Shown: piece by piece, positions 1 to 10,700 of the stretch
Numbering within the stretch: the first letter of the stretch is position 1
Layout: each line of letters starts with the position of its first letter
Origin: Dryomyza anilis
Taxonomy: Eukaryota; Arthropoda; Insecta; Diptera; Dryomyzidae
DNA length: 64,000 nt
Assembly (NCBI GenBank): GCA_951804985.1
Contig: OX638132.1
Location: 90,276,696 to 90,340,695 of the forward strand
Direction of reading: 5' to 3'
Made by a program: the position numbers and the translations under genes
The notes under the pieces: generated by a model
The model's input: only the letters and a program-made list of their open reading frames with translations
What the model was told of the DNA's origin: nothing
The model's database searches: none

Positions 1-20
1 AAATAATAGTTATTTTATAT

Positions 21-1050
21 TAGACATCTGCACAAATGTATTTGAAGTTCCCTCTGTAAAATATGTACTACTGCACTCTACAGTTTTCAGTGCATTATGC
101 AATGATAGTCCACATTATTATAGTGAAGTCTATCCAGCGACTACACTTCACTGCAGTATTTGTGGAATACAGACGTGGAATACAGAATATTTTGTATTTG
201 AATTTTATATGAATCTAGATCTTCGATATAAATAATAGTTATTTTATATTAGACATCTGCACAAATGTATTTGAAGTTCCCTCTGTAAAATATGTACTAC
301 TGCACTCTACAGTTTTCAGTACATTATGCAATGACAGTCCACATTATTATAGTGAAATCTATCCAGCGACTACACTTCACTGCAGTATTTGTTTCAAGTA
401 GTGTCAAGACATTTTATTTTTCAAAACATACAATGATTTGAAAAATTAAAAACTGTACTGTCGCTGAACATGAAACGAATACAGTGTGTGCAGCGAGTGA
501 GAAGGCGAACATGGAAAATATCAACAAATCTGCCGCTCGGCATTCGACGACATTAATGTTGTTGTCGGTATTTATGTGTTTATAAAAAATACAATAAACG
601 TTTTTCTTTTCAAAAAAATAAAAAAACGCATTGGTCGAAAAGCAATATCTTTTTGGAAAAAAAAAAAAATGTTATTGGATATTTTTTTTTTTTTCAAAAA
701 AGATAAATAACGATATATGTATAAAAAAACATAATATAAAATATTATATGATTTTTATAAAGCTTTTAAATTTTTGTCTTTATCTAAATAAAAATTCCGT
801 AGAGCAATAATGATAAACAAAAATGGAAAATGCAATGTCATAAGAAGTTTATTTCAGTATTTGAATCTTTATTACACATCATTATAGACCTCTTCACTAC
901 AACTATGTTTTGATTTGTTTTGACAGTACTTTTGCACTGTTGTTGTGAGCAACACATTCATTTGAGTATCAAGCATAGAGTTGGTGATAGTACATGTCTC
1001 GAAATGAAATGTCTTGAAGTGGGTTTCAAATGCATTTGCGCAGATGTCTA
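21..1050. mobile_element. hAT-like non-autonomous TIR element with duplicated left end
   Basis: The left end starts TAGACATCTGCACAAATG and the right end finishes CATTTGCGCAGATGTCTA, an imperfect inverted repeat of about 20 bases. The 8 bases before it (TTTTATAT, 13-20) and after it (TTTTGTAT, 1051-1058) match at 7 of 8, as expected for an old hAT-type target duplication. The left about 145 bases plus 20 bases of flank are duplicated in tandem (1-165 and 230-394). No transposase frame is visible. Sequence in the right third (about 850-1050) recurs inverted at 27479-27670, so the 27.5-kb tandem array belongs to the same family. Confidence 0.6.
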
Positions 1051-1233
1051 TTTTGTATGAACTTTAAGAAAATATATTATATGGCCACCTTACAAATCTA
1101 TCTCTATAAAAAAAATAAATAACCTCTTTGTGCCAGAGCATCACTAAAGAACGAACCGACGGATTTGTTTGATTCTTCTTGTAGTTTGTTCGCCTAATTT
1201 TGAAGAATGTGAAATTGTTCATCTCCCGACATA

Positions 1234-1399
1234 TGCCCGTAACTTCAACGAGTAGATATCTATTGGTGTTCGTACCGAACAGATATCTCTTACCTATCCG
1301 GTGTTTTTACTCCTTAACTATGCGTTGAAGTTACGAAATTTTGCTTACACGATAGATAACTAAGCACCAGTAGATATCTATTCGTTGAAGTTACGGGCA
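1234..1399. mobile_element. Short TIR element (MITE), about 166 bp
   Basis: Left end TGCCCGTAACTTCAACGAGT and right end, read on the minus strand, TGCCCGTAACTTCAACGAAT. The inverted arms run about 35 bases with few mismatches and continue through AGATATCTA. The element is too short to code. No second copy was seen in this window. Confidence 0.7.
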
Positions 1400-1812
1400 A
1401 TAAGTTCGCACTTAAAAGGGGTTTTTTGAAATTCGCCTACGATAAAATAAATTAGAAGTATTACTTTTTTTCTATATTTTGGATGAGAACAATTTGTTCA
1501 TCTAAAAAAAATCATCGAAATGTAATGTTTCAGCATTTGAACACATTCGACGTAGATTTTGAATTCGATCTCAGGGCTCACTGAGTGATGTATTGAAATG
1601 GGAAGGTCGATATGAAATACAGTAATAAGTCTAAAAACTAAAAATGTCAACGTCAAAAATGTCCAAAATAAAAATGTCGATAAAATATGAAAAAAATTAA
1701 ATATTAGTACCAAAACAAAAAAAAATATTATTTGATAATAGGTTATAGTTCATTTTGTAAAACATTTGGTAGTATTTAAGAGTTCAAATAATAGTTTATC
1801 TCGGGATTTCAA

Positions 1813-1976
1813 CAGACAGACAGACAGACGGACAGACGGACATCGCTAAATCGACTCAGGAGGTCATGCTGATCAAGAATATATATACTTTTCCATACCG
1901 GAGATGCTTCCTTCTGGGTGTTACAAACGGCGTACCAAACTGAATATACCCTTTCACTCTTAGTGTAGGGTATAAA
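1813..1976 (+). mobile_element. Fragment of the GTGTAGGGTATAA dispersed repeat family
   Basis: Matches the right end of the family that is fuller at 10705-11316. It has a GACAGACGGACATCGCTAAAT stretch, then GATCAAGAATATATATAC, then TTACAAACGGCGTACC, and ends in AGTGTAGGGTATAA. Only the last about 160 bases are present. Confidence 0.75.
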
Positions 1977-2393
1977 AACAGAAACATTTTTGTTACTTAT
2001 TAACTCATAAATCGTAGAGAATATCAAAAAGTATAAGGTGGTGTTTAGAAACATGCAGTCCAACCGTATATGGTACAATGATGTCGGATAGAAAAGTCTG
2101 TCATAAGATAAACATAGAATTCACATGTAAAATCATATCAATCTTGCAATTAAAAAAATATTTTAAAAGTATTATGTCCAATTCATCAACATAGTATTTG
2201 TCAAAAATTCACTGATATAAAAAAGGTATTTGCATAAAATCAACCAAGACCAAAACACTGTTCTTAAAATGGTACATTATAGGGACAGTATTAATATTGG
2301 GGGGGTATGACCATTACTTAGTTAAAATTCGCATTCCCTGACAAACGGTGAACCTAAATATAACCTATTAAAAAACTTAAACTATTTCTACAG

Positions 2394-3210
2394 ATTCCCG
2401 CTGTGAATCGCAATCAACTGGAAGAGGGATTCCTGCGTAAACTCAACTCGAAATGTAGTCAACGCGACAATCACTCCTGCATGATGCTCAAGCTGATTGT
2501 CTACATGAATCGAATATTCAAAAAATCCTCGATTGAGATTAACGAAAATATTAAAGTAACACAAAATAGGTGAGTTATCAATGCCATCAAGCCACTTGGA
2601 TGATTTTCGGCATTTGCTCTCTTTTGTTACACACTGCAGAGATATGTCCGAAATACCCGATGATCCCGAGGATGATATGTTGCTGGCGCGTTCCATAGAC
2701 ACAGACGATGAGGCACTCGGTCTGCTGGTTGCTGGCAAATTATGGAAATTTGTGCGTTCACGCACACTGCGCTACAAATTCTCACAGAATGCCGACTTTG
2801 TGCTGACAACCGAGCCGCAGGGCAATCTAAACTTTGGCGTTTCCGTGAGTCCGACGAGTGCGGCAATCGAGGAGGGACGCGGCAAAATGAAGAACATGAC
2901 GCCGTTGATAATGTTGATGGCCGCCAAGGCGGGTGTTTTGGGTGCCATTGCGCTCAAGGGTCTGTTCCTGTTGGCGGGCAAGGCGTTGCTGGTGTCAAAG
3001 ATAGCGCTCGTTTTAGCCGTTATCATAGCGCTCAAGAAGCTGTTGTCGCAGAAGAAACATGTCGTCGAGATACCGCATCACGATTCGTACAGTTCGGGTG
3101 GTTGGTCACGTGCGTTGAACGGTTTCATTGAGGGTCTGGCTGAGGTGCCGTCACATGTGGCAGCGCAAGATATGGCGTATGCGGGACAAAAGCAAGCGAA
3201 GAATTCTTAG
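2394..3210 (+). CDS. Osiris (DUF1676) gene A, 3' two coding exons
   Basis: Exons 2394-2569 and 2640-3210 are joined across a 70-base GT-AG intron, giving 248 residues with the 5' end missing. The upstream acceptor TTTCTACAG sits directly before 2394. The family's order is visible: a cysteine pair (visible residues 21 and 29), an acidic linker, a continuous hydrophobic stretch (about 146-194, TPLIMLM to ALKKLLS) and an AQDMAY motif at 234-239, the AQxLAY signature of Osiris proteins. The signal-peptide exon is not found in 1-2393 and is probably further upstream. Osiris proteins are secretory-pathway proteins of insect epithelia; a role for this member is inference. An in-frame ATG at 2581 lies inside the intron and is not the start. 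Paralogue number within the cluster cannot be assigned. Confidence 0.93.
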
Positions 3211-3363
3211 AACACTTGAGGTGATGGCTGAATTCATTAGGGATCATTGTTAGGGCATATTATTTTTGAATACTACAACTACTATTACTGCCATTAACTA
3301 ATTAAAGTAAAAGAAAAAGTTGACCTTAACTTAACTTAAAGGCTATATTGTACAATTAAGCTT

Positions 3364-3369
3364 AATAAA
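3364..3369 (+). promoter_or_regulatory. Poly(A) signal of Osiris gene A
   Basis: The first AATAAA after the stop codon of gene A, about 155 bases downstream, within AATAAATAAATG. It gives a short 3' UTR. Confidence 0.6.
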
Positions 3370-3385
3370 TAAATGTTGGCCTACT

Positions 3386-4606
3386 GTTATTTGTAGCTTT
3401 CTACCAAATACGAAATGCAAGTTTTTGCGTTGCTCAAACAAAGGCGAAATTTTTCCTGTAGTCTTTCCGTTATTCTCCATTGGTGAAGGGACCCTCATTT
3501 CGTTTTCGATTCATTTGTCTTGTACCGTGTAACCTTCAGATGCTGCGCCAAAACTTTGTACTTAATTTGCTGAATGAATAGCTGAACTTTAGGCAAACCT
3601 TCGTGGCGGACTCTGATGTACAACGGCATTCAAAGTTTTGCAAAAACTTTTCTCTGAAAGCAACGCATATTTTGCGCTGTTTTGTTATGTTTTCTTGAAT
3701 ATTTTGCACCCACTCCAACATTGTTTGCACTTCATTATCGAGTAGTTCTTTTAAATATCCTATTTTATTTTGTTAATTAATTAATTTTGTACTTGTTGTT
3801 TAATTGCATAATATATGTTTAATATTTTAGTTATCGAATTAGTTGGCATCACTGCATCTGCAATTTAAATTTAATAGTTTTATAATTTAGTTGGGATTTA
3901 CGTGGGTTTTGCGTTGCTCTATCAAAGCACTCTCTGGTTTAGGATTTATTTTAATGTTTTTATGTTTTATTAAAAACAGTTTGTTAGCACTAATTATTTG
4001 TTGTTTAAGCTCATGCTATGTATAGCAAATAAATAATTTATTTATTAAAAATATAAATATTACATAATTTATTAAAAATATTTGTTATTATTTATACATT
4101 TACTAAACTATTGTTAAAAATATAAACATAAATAAAATTTATTAATTGCTATGGTTAATTTTTGTTTTTTGTGATTTTTTGTATTTTTTTAGCATATGCC
4201 ATTTATATATTGAAATGCTTAACTATTCTTAAGATTAGTTACTAAATTTCATTTAGTTTTTACTATTCTAGTTATAGAATAATTCATTTACTACATTTTG
4301 TATGTTGTCCATTTTTTTAAATAGCAATTTTTGCATTAGCTAAGTTCTTTTATTTATTTCGAATTATACATGTACGGTAAAACCTTCATTCTTAGAGTTG
4401 TTCTGCGGTTATTGTCGGTGGCCCATGTAGGGATAGTTATAGCCGAATGGACGTCTTGCTGGAATATCAGTGAAGTAAACATTTTATAAGATTTTTGAAA
4501 AGGACTTAAAAATATAAATTTTGCAAAAACAAATCACAAAAGAAAAATAATTTTTGTTTAGTATATTTTTTAAGTAGTAATACATATTACAGATAATATC
4601 GACCCT
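3386..4606. other. AT-rich intergenic DNA, no gene seen
   Basis: Between gene A and the repeats that follow. Long TTTATT/AATAAA-rich runs with stops in all frames. No repeat recognised elsewhere in the window. Confidence 0.6.
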
Positions 4607-4655
4607 CTCACGGCGTACCAAACTGAATATGCCCTTTCACTCTTACACGGAGGGT
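4607..4655 (+). mobile_element. Short remnant of the GGGTATAA repeat family
   Basis: CGGCGTACCAAACTGAATAT followed by CCCTTTCACTCTTA and AGGGTAATAAA matches only the extreme right end of the 10705-11316 element. Confidence 0.6.
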
Positions 4656-4871
4656 AATAAATTTCTAAAACTGGAGAAGAATTCAGCTCGTATGAAAAAT
4701 AGCAGATTTTACTAATATGATAAAATACTACTAAAAGTCTAGAAGTTATTATCTGCATATTAAGACAGCAAAATACTAAGTTATCAAAAAGTAAACAAGA
4801 TTTGTTCTACTGCAATTTAAGAAGTTAATTTATTGACTATTAAAATCCAAAAAGAACATGCTTTATTCTTC

Positions 4872-5345
4872 GCAAAAGGAACACGTGTTTATGTAACTCC
4901 TGTTGTTTTCATCAATCTTTCTTTGTCTGTAATATTCGCTTCTATACTTTGCTTTGCGAGGTCCCCATCTGTTTGTTAGTGTGCCTGTCTGTCTGTTAAA
5001 AGTAACTAGTACCATTTTTCTAGAAATTCAGACATTATATGCTTAGGTAATAAGAAATTTATTTCTTTAGTATTAAAAAACGGAATGATATACATTGTAT
5101 GCATGTGTGTGTTTTTACAAATAGAACAAAGCATAGCCCAGAAGACAAGACCCAGTCCGGGTATGTATTAAAAATAAATTATGTAAATTTTAAACTGTGT
5201 TTGTTAATTACTTTTAGTTACTTTTAAAATTTAACAGGCAGACACACTACCAAACAGACAAAGGACTACGTGGAACAACGTACAGTAGCGAATATAATAT
5301 ACAAAGCAATAGAAAACAAATAAAAGATATACGAACACGTCTTCA
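4872..5345. mobile_element. Foldback element with long inverted arms
   Basis: The left arm includes TTCGCTTCTATACTTTGCTTT, GTTTGTTAGTGTGCCTGTCT and GTTAAAAGTAACT. The right arm holds the reverse complements in reverse order (AGTTACTTTTAAAATTTAAC, AGGCAGACACACTACCAAAC, GCGAATATAATATACAAAGC). Arms are roughly 150 bases each with a central spacer. No coding capacity. Confidence 0.6.
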
Positions 5346-5385
5346 TTAAATTTTGGGAAGAAAACAGCAACATAATTTTTGAGTT

Positions 5386-5658
5386 ACTTTTGACATTTCT
5401 CTTCAGTAAGGTTTGCCATTTCATGATGAAAAGATATACAAATTCGAATTTCGGTAGTAAATTTTAATAATTTCGACTCGTTGTTGGCTCGTATATCTTT
5501 TCATCATGAAATGGCAAACCTTATTGAAGAGAAATGTCAAAAGAGCGTCAAGAAATATGGCGTCGTTTGCTGTCCCTGTCGCTCTACTTTTGTAGCGTCC
5601 CTGTTGAAAAACCGTTGAAAAAAAACTTTTGTAGCGCTCTCATTGAAAAACTCTTTAG
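5386..5658. mobile_element. MITE family M1, left-truncated copy
   Basis: An internal palindrome is centred on a CGAATTTCGGTAGTAAATTT segment, with arms reading GACATTTCTCTTCAGTAAGG and TGCCATTTCATGATG. The right arm continues through GGCGTCGTTTGCTGTCCCTG to a TTGAAAAAC end; the left arm stops early. Fuller copies lie at 6614-6954 and 22652-22984. Confidence 0.75.
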
Positions 5659-6030
5659 TTACTTTTTGATACCTAAGAAATTAACATCGGCATATCAAGA
5701 ATAATTTCAATTAGTTACTTTTTTTTTGATACCTAACAAATACATGGCCTGATTTCACCAGTTTATTTGTAATCTCGTTCTCGAAGAAAACAGCAACAAC
5801 ATTTTTGATACCTACGAATAATTCTACTTAGATTTTTTTTATGCCAAAGAAATTAATCTATGCATATCATGAATTATTCTACATAGTTACTTTTTTGATA
5901 CCTAAGAAATTTGTCTCTGCATATCAAGAATAATTCCACTTAATTACTTTTATTGATACCTAAGAAATAAATAACTGCATATCAAGAATAATTCCACTTA
6001 GTTATTTTTATTGATACGTAACAAATACCT
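5655..6030 (+). repeat. Minisatellite, about 58-bp unit
   Basis: Units share TTAGTTACTTTTTGATACC, TAAGAAAT and GCATATCAAGAATAATTCCA and repeat five to six times with drift. One unit is interrupted by a LINE 3' fragment near 5743-5790. Confidence 0.65.
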
Positions 6031-6135
6031 GGCCTGATTTCACCAGTTTATTTGTAATCTCGTTCTACTCGGGTATCGAACCAAACACACCCATTAGTAG
6101 TTTACTCGGCTCTCAGCAATAAAAGGTTCCATTGT
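6030..6135 (+). mobile_element. LINE 3' fragment
   Basis: GGCCTGATTTCACCAG, then CTACTCGGGTATCGAACCAA and AGTTTACTCGGCTCTCA, match the C-terminal part of the LINE reverse-transcriptase frame at 23680-23765. About 100 bases remain, too little to be functional. Confidence 0.55.
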
Positions 6136-6613
6136 CGTTGGACAACGATAAAGAAGATTTGCATTCAAATATGAGCAAATTTGCGATTTCGAGCAAAGTC
6201 GATGCTGAATATCTAATATTTGATATGAGATATCCAAAAACGGTTAACGGAATATATAGACAATTATTCAGATTCTTAGATACTTGATGCATGTCAATTT
6301 TCCGAAGTCCTTTTGTGTAAATCTATTCGTCTCTTGAAATTACGCTTATATGAAAGATAAAAGTAGTAGGTCTATAAATAGTACTCAGTCTGGGCGTGAT
6401 TGACTTTAACTATTATAAACGTTACTAACTTCGTTTCACCAACTATCAAAATTTCACAAGAGACAATGTTACCTAGTCTGTATTACTGGTTCCGTATGTC
6501 GGAATGTTTCTAAGAAAATGTTCATATTTTCAAAAGATTCATATCGTTTTCAGACACGTTGTAGACTAAAAAATTATAGCGAATCGAAGTAGAATTTTCA
6601 ATTTTACTTATTA

Positions 6614-6954
6614 AAGGGTTTTTCAATAAGAGCGCTACAAAAGTTTTTTTCAAGGGTTTTTCAACACGGACGCTACAAAAGTAGAGCGACAGGGACAGCA
6701 AACGACGCCATATTTCTTGCAGCTCTTTTGACATTTCTCTTCAGTAAGGTTTGCCATTTCATGATGAAAAGATATACGAGCCAACAACGAGTCGAAATTA
6801 TTAAAATTTACTACCGAATTTCGAATTCGTACATCTTTCCATCATGAAATGGCAAATCTTACTGAAGAGAAATATCAAAAGAGCGGCAAGAAATATGGCG
6901 TCGTTTCCTGTGCCTGTCGCTCTACTTTTGTAGCGTCCCTGTTGAAAAACCCTT
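6614..6954. mobile_element. MITE family M1, complete foldback copy (341 bp)
   Basis: Bounded by TA on each side, with ends AAGGGTTTTTCAATAAGAGC and, on the right, GTTGAAAAACCCTT. Inside, arms with GAGCGACAGGGACAGC, GACGCCATATTTCTTGC and GCCATTTCATGATG fold back on each other around position 6800. There is a second internal copy of the terminal AAGGGTTTTTCAA motif at about 6651, a duplicated end seen also in other copies. Confidence 0.8.
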
Positions 6955-7129
6955 TAGAAATTTACGCTATGACTGGACGGGTTAAGACAATGTAAAAATA
7001 CAATAATCAATACCAGATCATGACCTTAGTTCAATTTATACTAGGATTTATCCAACTTTTTTAGATTATTTTTTAGGAATTATGATCAGGTGAATATGAA
7101 GAAAAAGTAAAAATCAATAATGAAATACT

Positions 7130-7362
7130 ATATCGTCGTTGTAGAACGAAAAGTCATCAAATACATTTTCAAAATGACAAAATTCGTTTACAAAAAAATT
7201 TATATATCTGTCAATTTTCAATCGATGATCTCAATTTTTATTACCACATAATAAGAAAATGTAAATCTATCAACTGGTATTTTAATATTAAAAATTAATT
7301 AAATACTTTTATTATATTAATATTAATCAACACACTCGAAATTTAAGTTTCTCATAAAATCT
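7130..7362. mobile_element. MITE family M2 (ATATCGTCGTTG), right end lost
   Basis: Starts ATATCGTCGTTGTAGAACGA and follows the 23075-23336 and 27158-27413 copies through CAATCGATGATCTCAATTTT and TTACCACATAATAAGAAAAT. The expected inverted right end is replaced by unrelated sequence. Confidence 0.7.
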
Positions 7363-7631
7363 GTTAGAAAGATAAGCACTGAGGCAGTGTACGAGAAAGA
7401 GAGAAAAGATCAACGCATTAAAACAAATTAGTGCGAATGTGATGCAAATCGTATGCAACATACACGAAGAATATAGAAGCTTCTCGAAACGTGTCGAGAT
7501 GTCATAATGATTAACAAGAAGTAGCTCAAACTTCTAAACAGCTCTATTTTATGATCAACATAAAAATGCTTTAATACCGTTCTATATACTATAAAAACCT
7601 AAAGACTACTACAACATATTAAGAAAAATTC

Positions 7632-7637
7632 TTTATT
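7632..7637 (-). promoter_or_regulatory. Candidate poly(A) signal of Osiris gene B
   Basis: TTTATT on the plus strand gives AATAAA on the minus strand, about 155 bases beyond the gene B stop codon. Confidence 0.45.
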
Positions 7638-7792
7638 CACCATGTGTTGAGGCACAAAGAAAGTTTTTATTTTCAACAATCGTAAGTATAAAGTAAGTCT
7701 AAAAGTAAAGCCTAAAATTATGCTTTAAAAGCAACACTACAGAGAAATCACTGATCTACAAGAAGATCTTGAGTGTAAACAAATATTGTTCA

Positions 7793-10700
7793 TCACTTTT
7801 TCTTGCGTCTCAACACATCGAATCCCAGATAGTCTAACATCTCCTTGATACTATTTGGTTGATAAAAAATATCAGCTTCCTCCAAAGCAGCCGCTTTTTC
7901 AATATTTTCCTCGACAACTGCGGCGGCGGCCGCCACAGCAAATGTTTCGCTATTGGCTATGGCAGAAGCAGGTAAATGCCGCCAATTATTATAATTGCTT
8001 TTTAAGGGACGTCTTAAAGGGCGTCTTAAAGGTCGCCTAGACCTGCCTAAAGTGCAACATGTTTGCAAAATAAATACAAGACACTTAAGTATTTCAGAAA
8101 ACTTACTCTTCCCCAGCAGCCACGAATCCTCACGTTTCACCTTCGCGCCGTGACTCAGACCCGCCGCATTCAATGCCGCCAACATTTGCGTGTTGTTGTT
8201 CTGCACATCGGACACTTGTTGGTGTAAATTGCTCTCGGCACCCAAACTCTCCAGACCCGGATGACCGACATGCATGGCCCCAGCACCACCGCCACCCATA
8301 TGCATTGCGCTCTGATACATGTCGCTGGTGGAGATTTCAGGGATACCGCCGCCGCCACCACCTCCCATTGCATGCATGCCATAGTCCATGTTGTAGGGCA
8401 TCATATAGGGTGTATGCTCCGGAAATTGATACATCATTCTATAGATGTTGTGTATTACAAAGACCAAATTAATAAATTAAAAAATTTCAATTACATACTT
8501 TTCGCCTGCACCGTCCATCATTTTCTTGATTATCACCGTTGCGGCTACAATCAGCGCCAGCTTCGAAACGGCCAGAGCCTTCAGCGTGAGCAGACCGACC
8601 GCCTTGGCAGCGAGCACAGTCCAGCCGAAGGTGGTCGCCGCCAGGTACATGGGAATTAGCATTTGAAATTGTTTCTTGTCCTGATGCTGCTTAATGCGTC
8701 CGCCCTTATTGCCACCACCACCTAGTAGACCACCGCCGCCGCCACCCAGTAGTCCTCCGTCACTGCCGCCATCACCAAGTCTGCCGATGCCTGCGCCAGT
8801 AGCGCCCGCATCACGTCGCCGTGCTAACATTGGATAGAAAAACAAACCACGAGGACGAGGATTAGTTTGGTCTGAGCCTCTAACGCACGTCGTTGCTTAT
8901 GATTGATGACACTTCAAAATCTCATGACATCTCACAAATATAGATGCGTGTGCACGTTGAAAATGTTCCAAAGCCCACCCATACCGGCAAGAAGAACCAA
9001 ATAACTTTTCGTTATTTCGACACAAATTATTATAAATGAATTTATTTGCGCCGAGGTTTTCGAGAGTTCTACCATAGTCATAGGCCAAGTCACGACATGA
9101 CAGGCAGACAACAAAGACGGCACTAAATTGTGCTATTAGGAAGATATCGTAAATTTAATTTACAACGGATTAGGCTTTAGTTATAGCTATAGTTATGTGT
9201 AATTCAAAGGGCTCCTGTAATATTTGTGGGTGTAACAAAATCATTTGGTTGGTTTTCGCTACGTCTCAGTTTGTTACAAAATGGAATATGGAAGCCATTA
9301 TTAATTCTTATTAAGATAATCGATAAAGACGTCTGATTGGTTCGAACATTTAAATTTTCACTTCCAACATAATTTGTAAAAGCTTCATATATATAAATAG
9401 TTTGTTCTGAATACTTAGAATGTACTTAGTTAGTCTAAATTTGCTGGAAGTTATTGGTACTTCCATTTATACGATGACCGACTCTGCATTAACAATAATT
9501 TCCAACATTTTAGTGGAGTCTGCAATTGAAGGGTTTGATGCATAAAAGGGTCAAGTCCATTTATTTTCGAAATTGAGTTTATGATGACATATGATAGATA
9601 TTTTTTTATTTTGCGTCGTTTGGTACCAAAATCATGCATGGCACATTTTAATGGTTTTTATTGATTTTTCAGTAAAATGAAAAAAACTAACTTAACCCTT
9701 TTAGCACCAAACCCTTGGACAAACTAAAATACTGCGACTCAAATATCTAATTCGCAATTCAAACAAATGATCGTCTAATTCGATAGCCATGATCTTAACT
9801 TTCGCCATTTAAGAAGAATCCCTAGATAAAATTGTTTGCATTTTTCTGAAATATTTCGTGCATATTTACGGCAAACGCACAGCTAAATAGAATATTTTGA
9901 GAAGTGTATAGCAGGTTGTAATTTTTGTGGAATTTTCATGGCAGATTAACGCCATATTTAGGGAACGGCCAGAAAACAGACACCTTTTGATACAAATTCC
10001 ACCTTTGTCTGTTTCAAATATGTCGAAAAAATGTTTCAAAACTACCTAGACCCTGCTAGAAATGTTGTCTGGGTAATTGCTAAAAATACTATAAAATTAT
10101 TGTTTTTTTAATTATTAAAATTAGACAATAAACGAGACAAATTGTATGTAACCCCAGGCAAAATTTTTAACACGGTCGAGGCAGTTTAGAAATATTTTAG
10201 GACATATTTCAAACATATAAAGGCGGAGTATGCATCACAAGCTGTATGTTTTCTGCCCGGTCTCAAGATATGTCGTGAATCTGCCATTAAAATTCCACAC
10301 AATTTTAACACATTTCCGGCAAACACACAGAATATGGAATATTATGGGAAGGTTGTAAAATTCTGTGGAATATTAATAATATTCACGTCAAATTTTAGGA
10401 ACAGGCAGTATATAAACAGCTGTACACAAGCTGTTTATATACTGCCTGTTCTCCACTCCAACTTTTGTCTGTTAGAAATGTGCCGAAATAATGTTTCTAA
10501 AATTTCTCGATTTTGGCGATACCGACATAAAATTTTTGATATTTTTCTAGAATATTTTGGGCATATTTCCGGCAAACGCACAGATAAATAGAATATTTTG
10601 GAAAGTGTATAGCAGGTTGCAAATTTTGTGGAATTTTTATGGCAGATTCACGCCATATTTCGGGAACGGGTAACTTTTGATACAAACTGCGTCTTCGTCG

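Noticed and set aside
2581..2643. ATG at 2581 as the start of Osiris gene A
   Set aside because: It lies inside a 70-base GT-AG intron; upstream exon 2394-2569 joins in frame at 2640 and supplies the two-cysteine region.
8173..8659. Plus-strand frames over Osiris gene B exons
   Set aside because: They are antisense shadows of the Gly/Met-rich exons; the minus-strand gene has matching splice phases.
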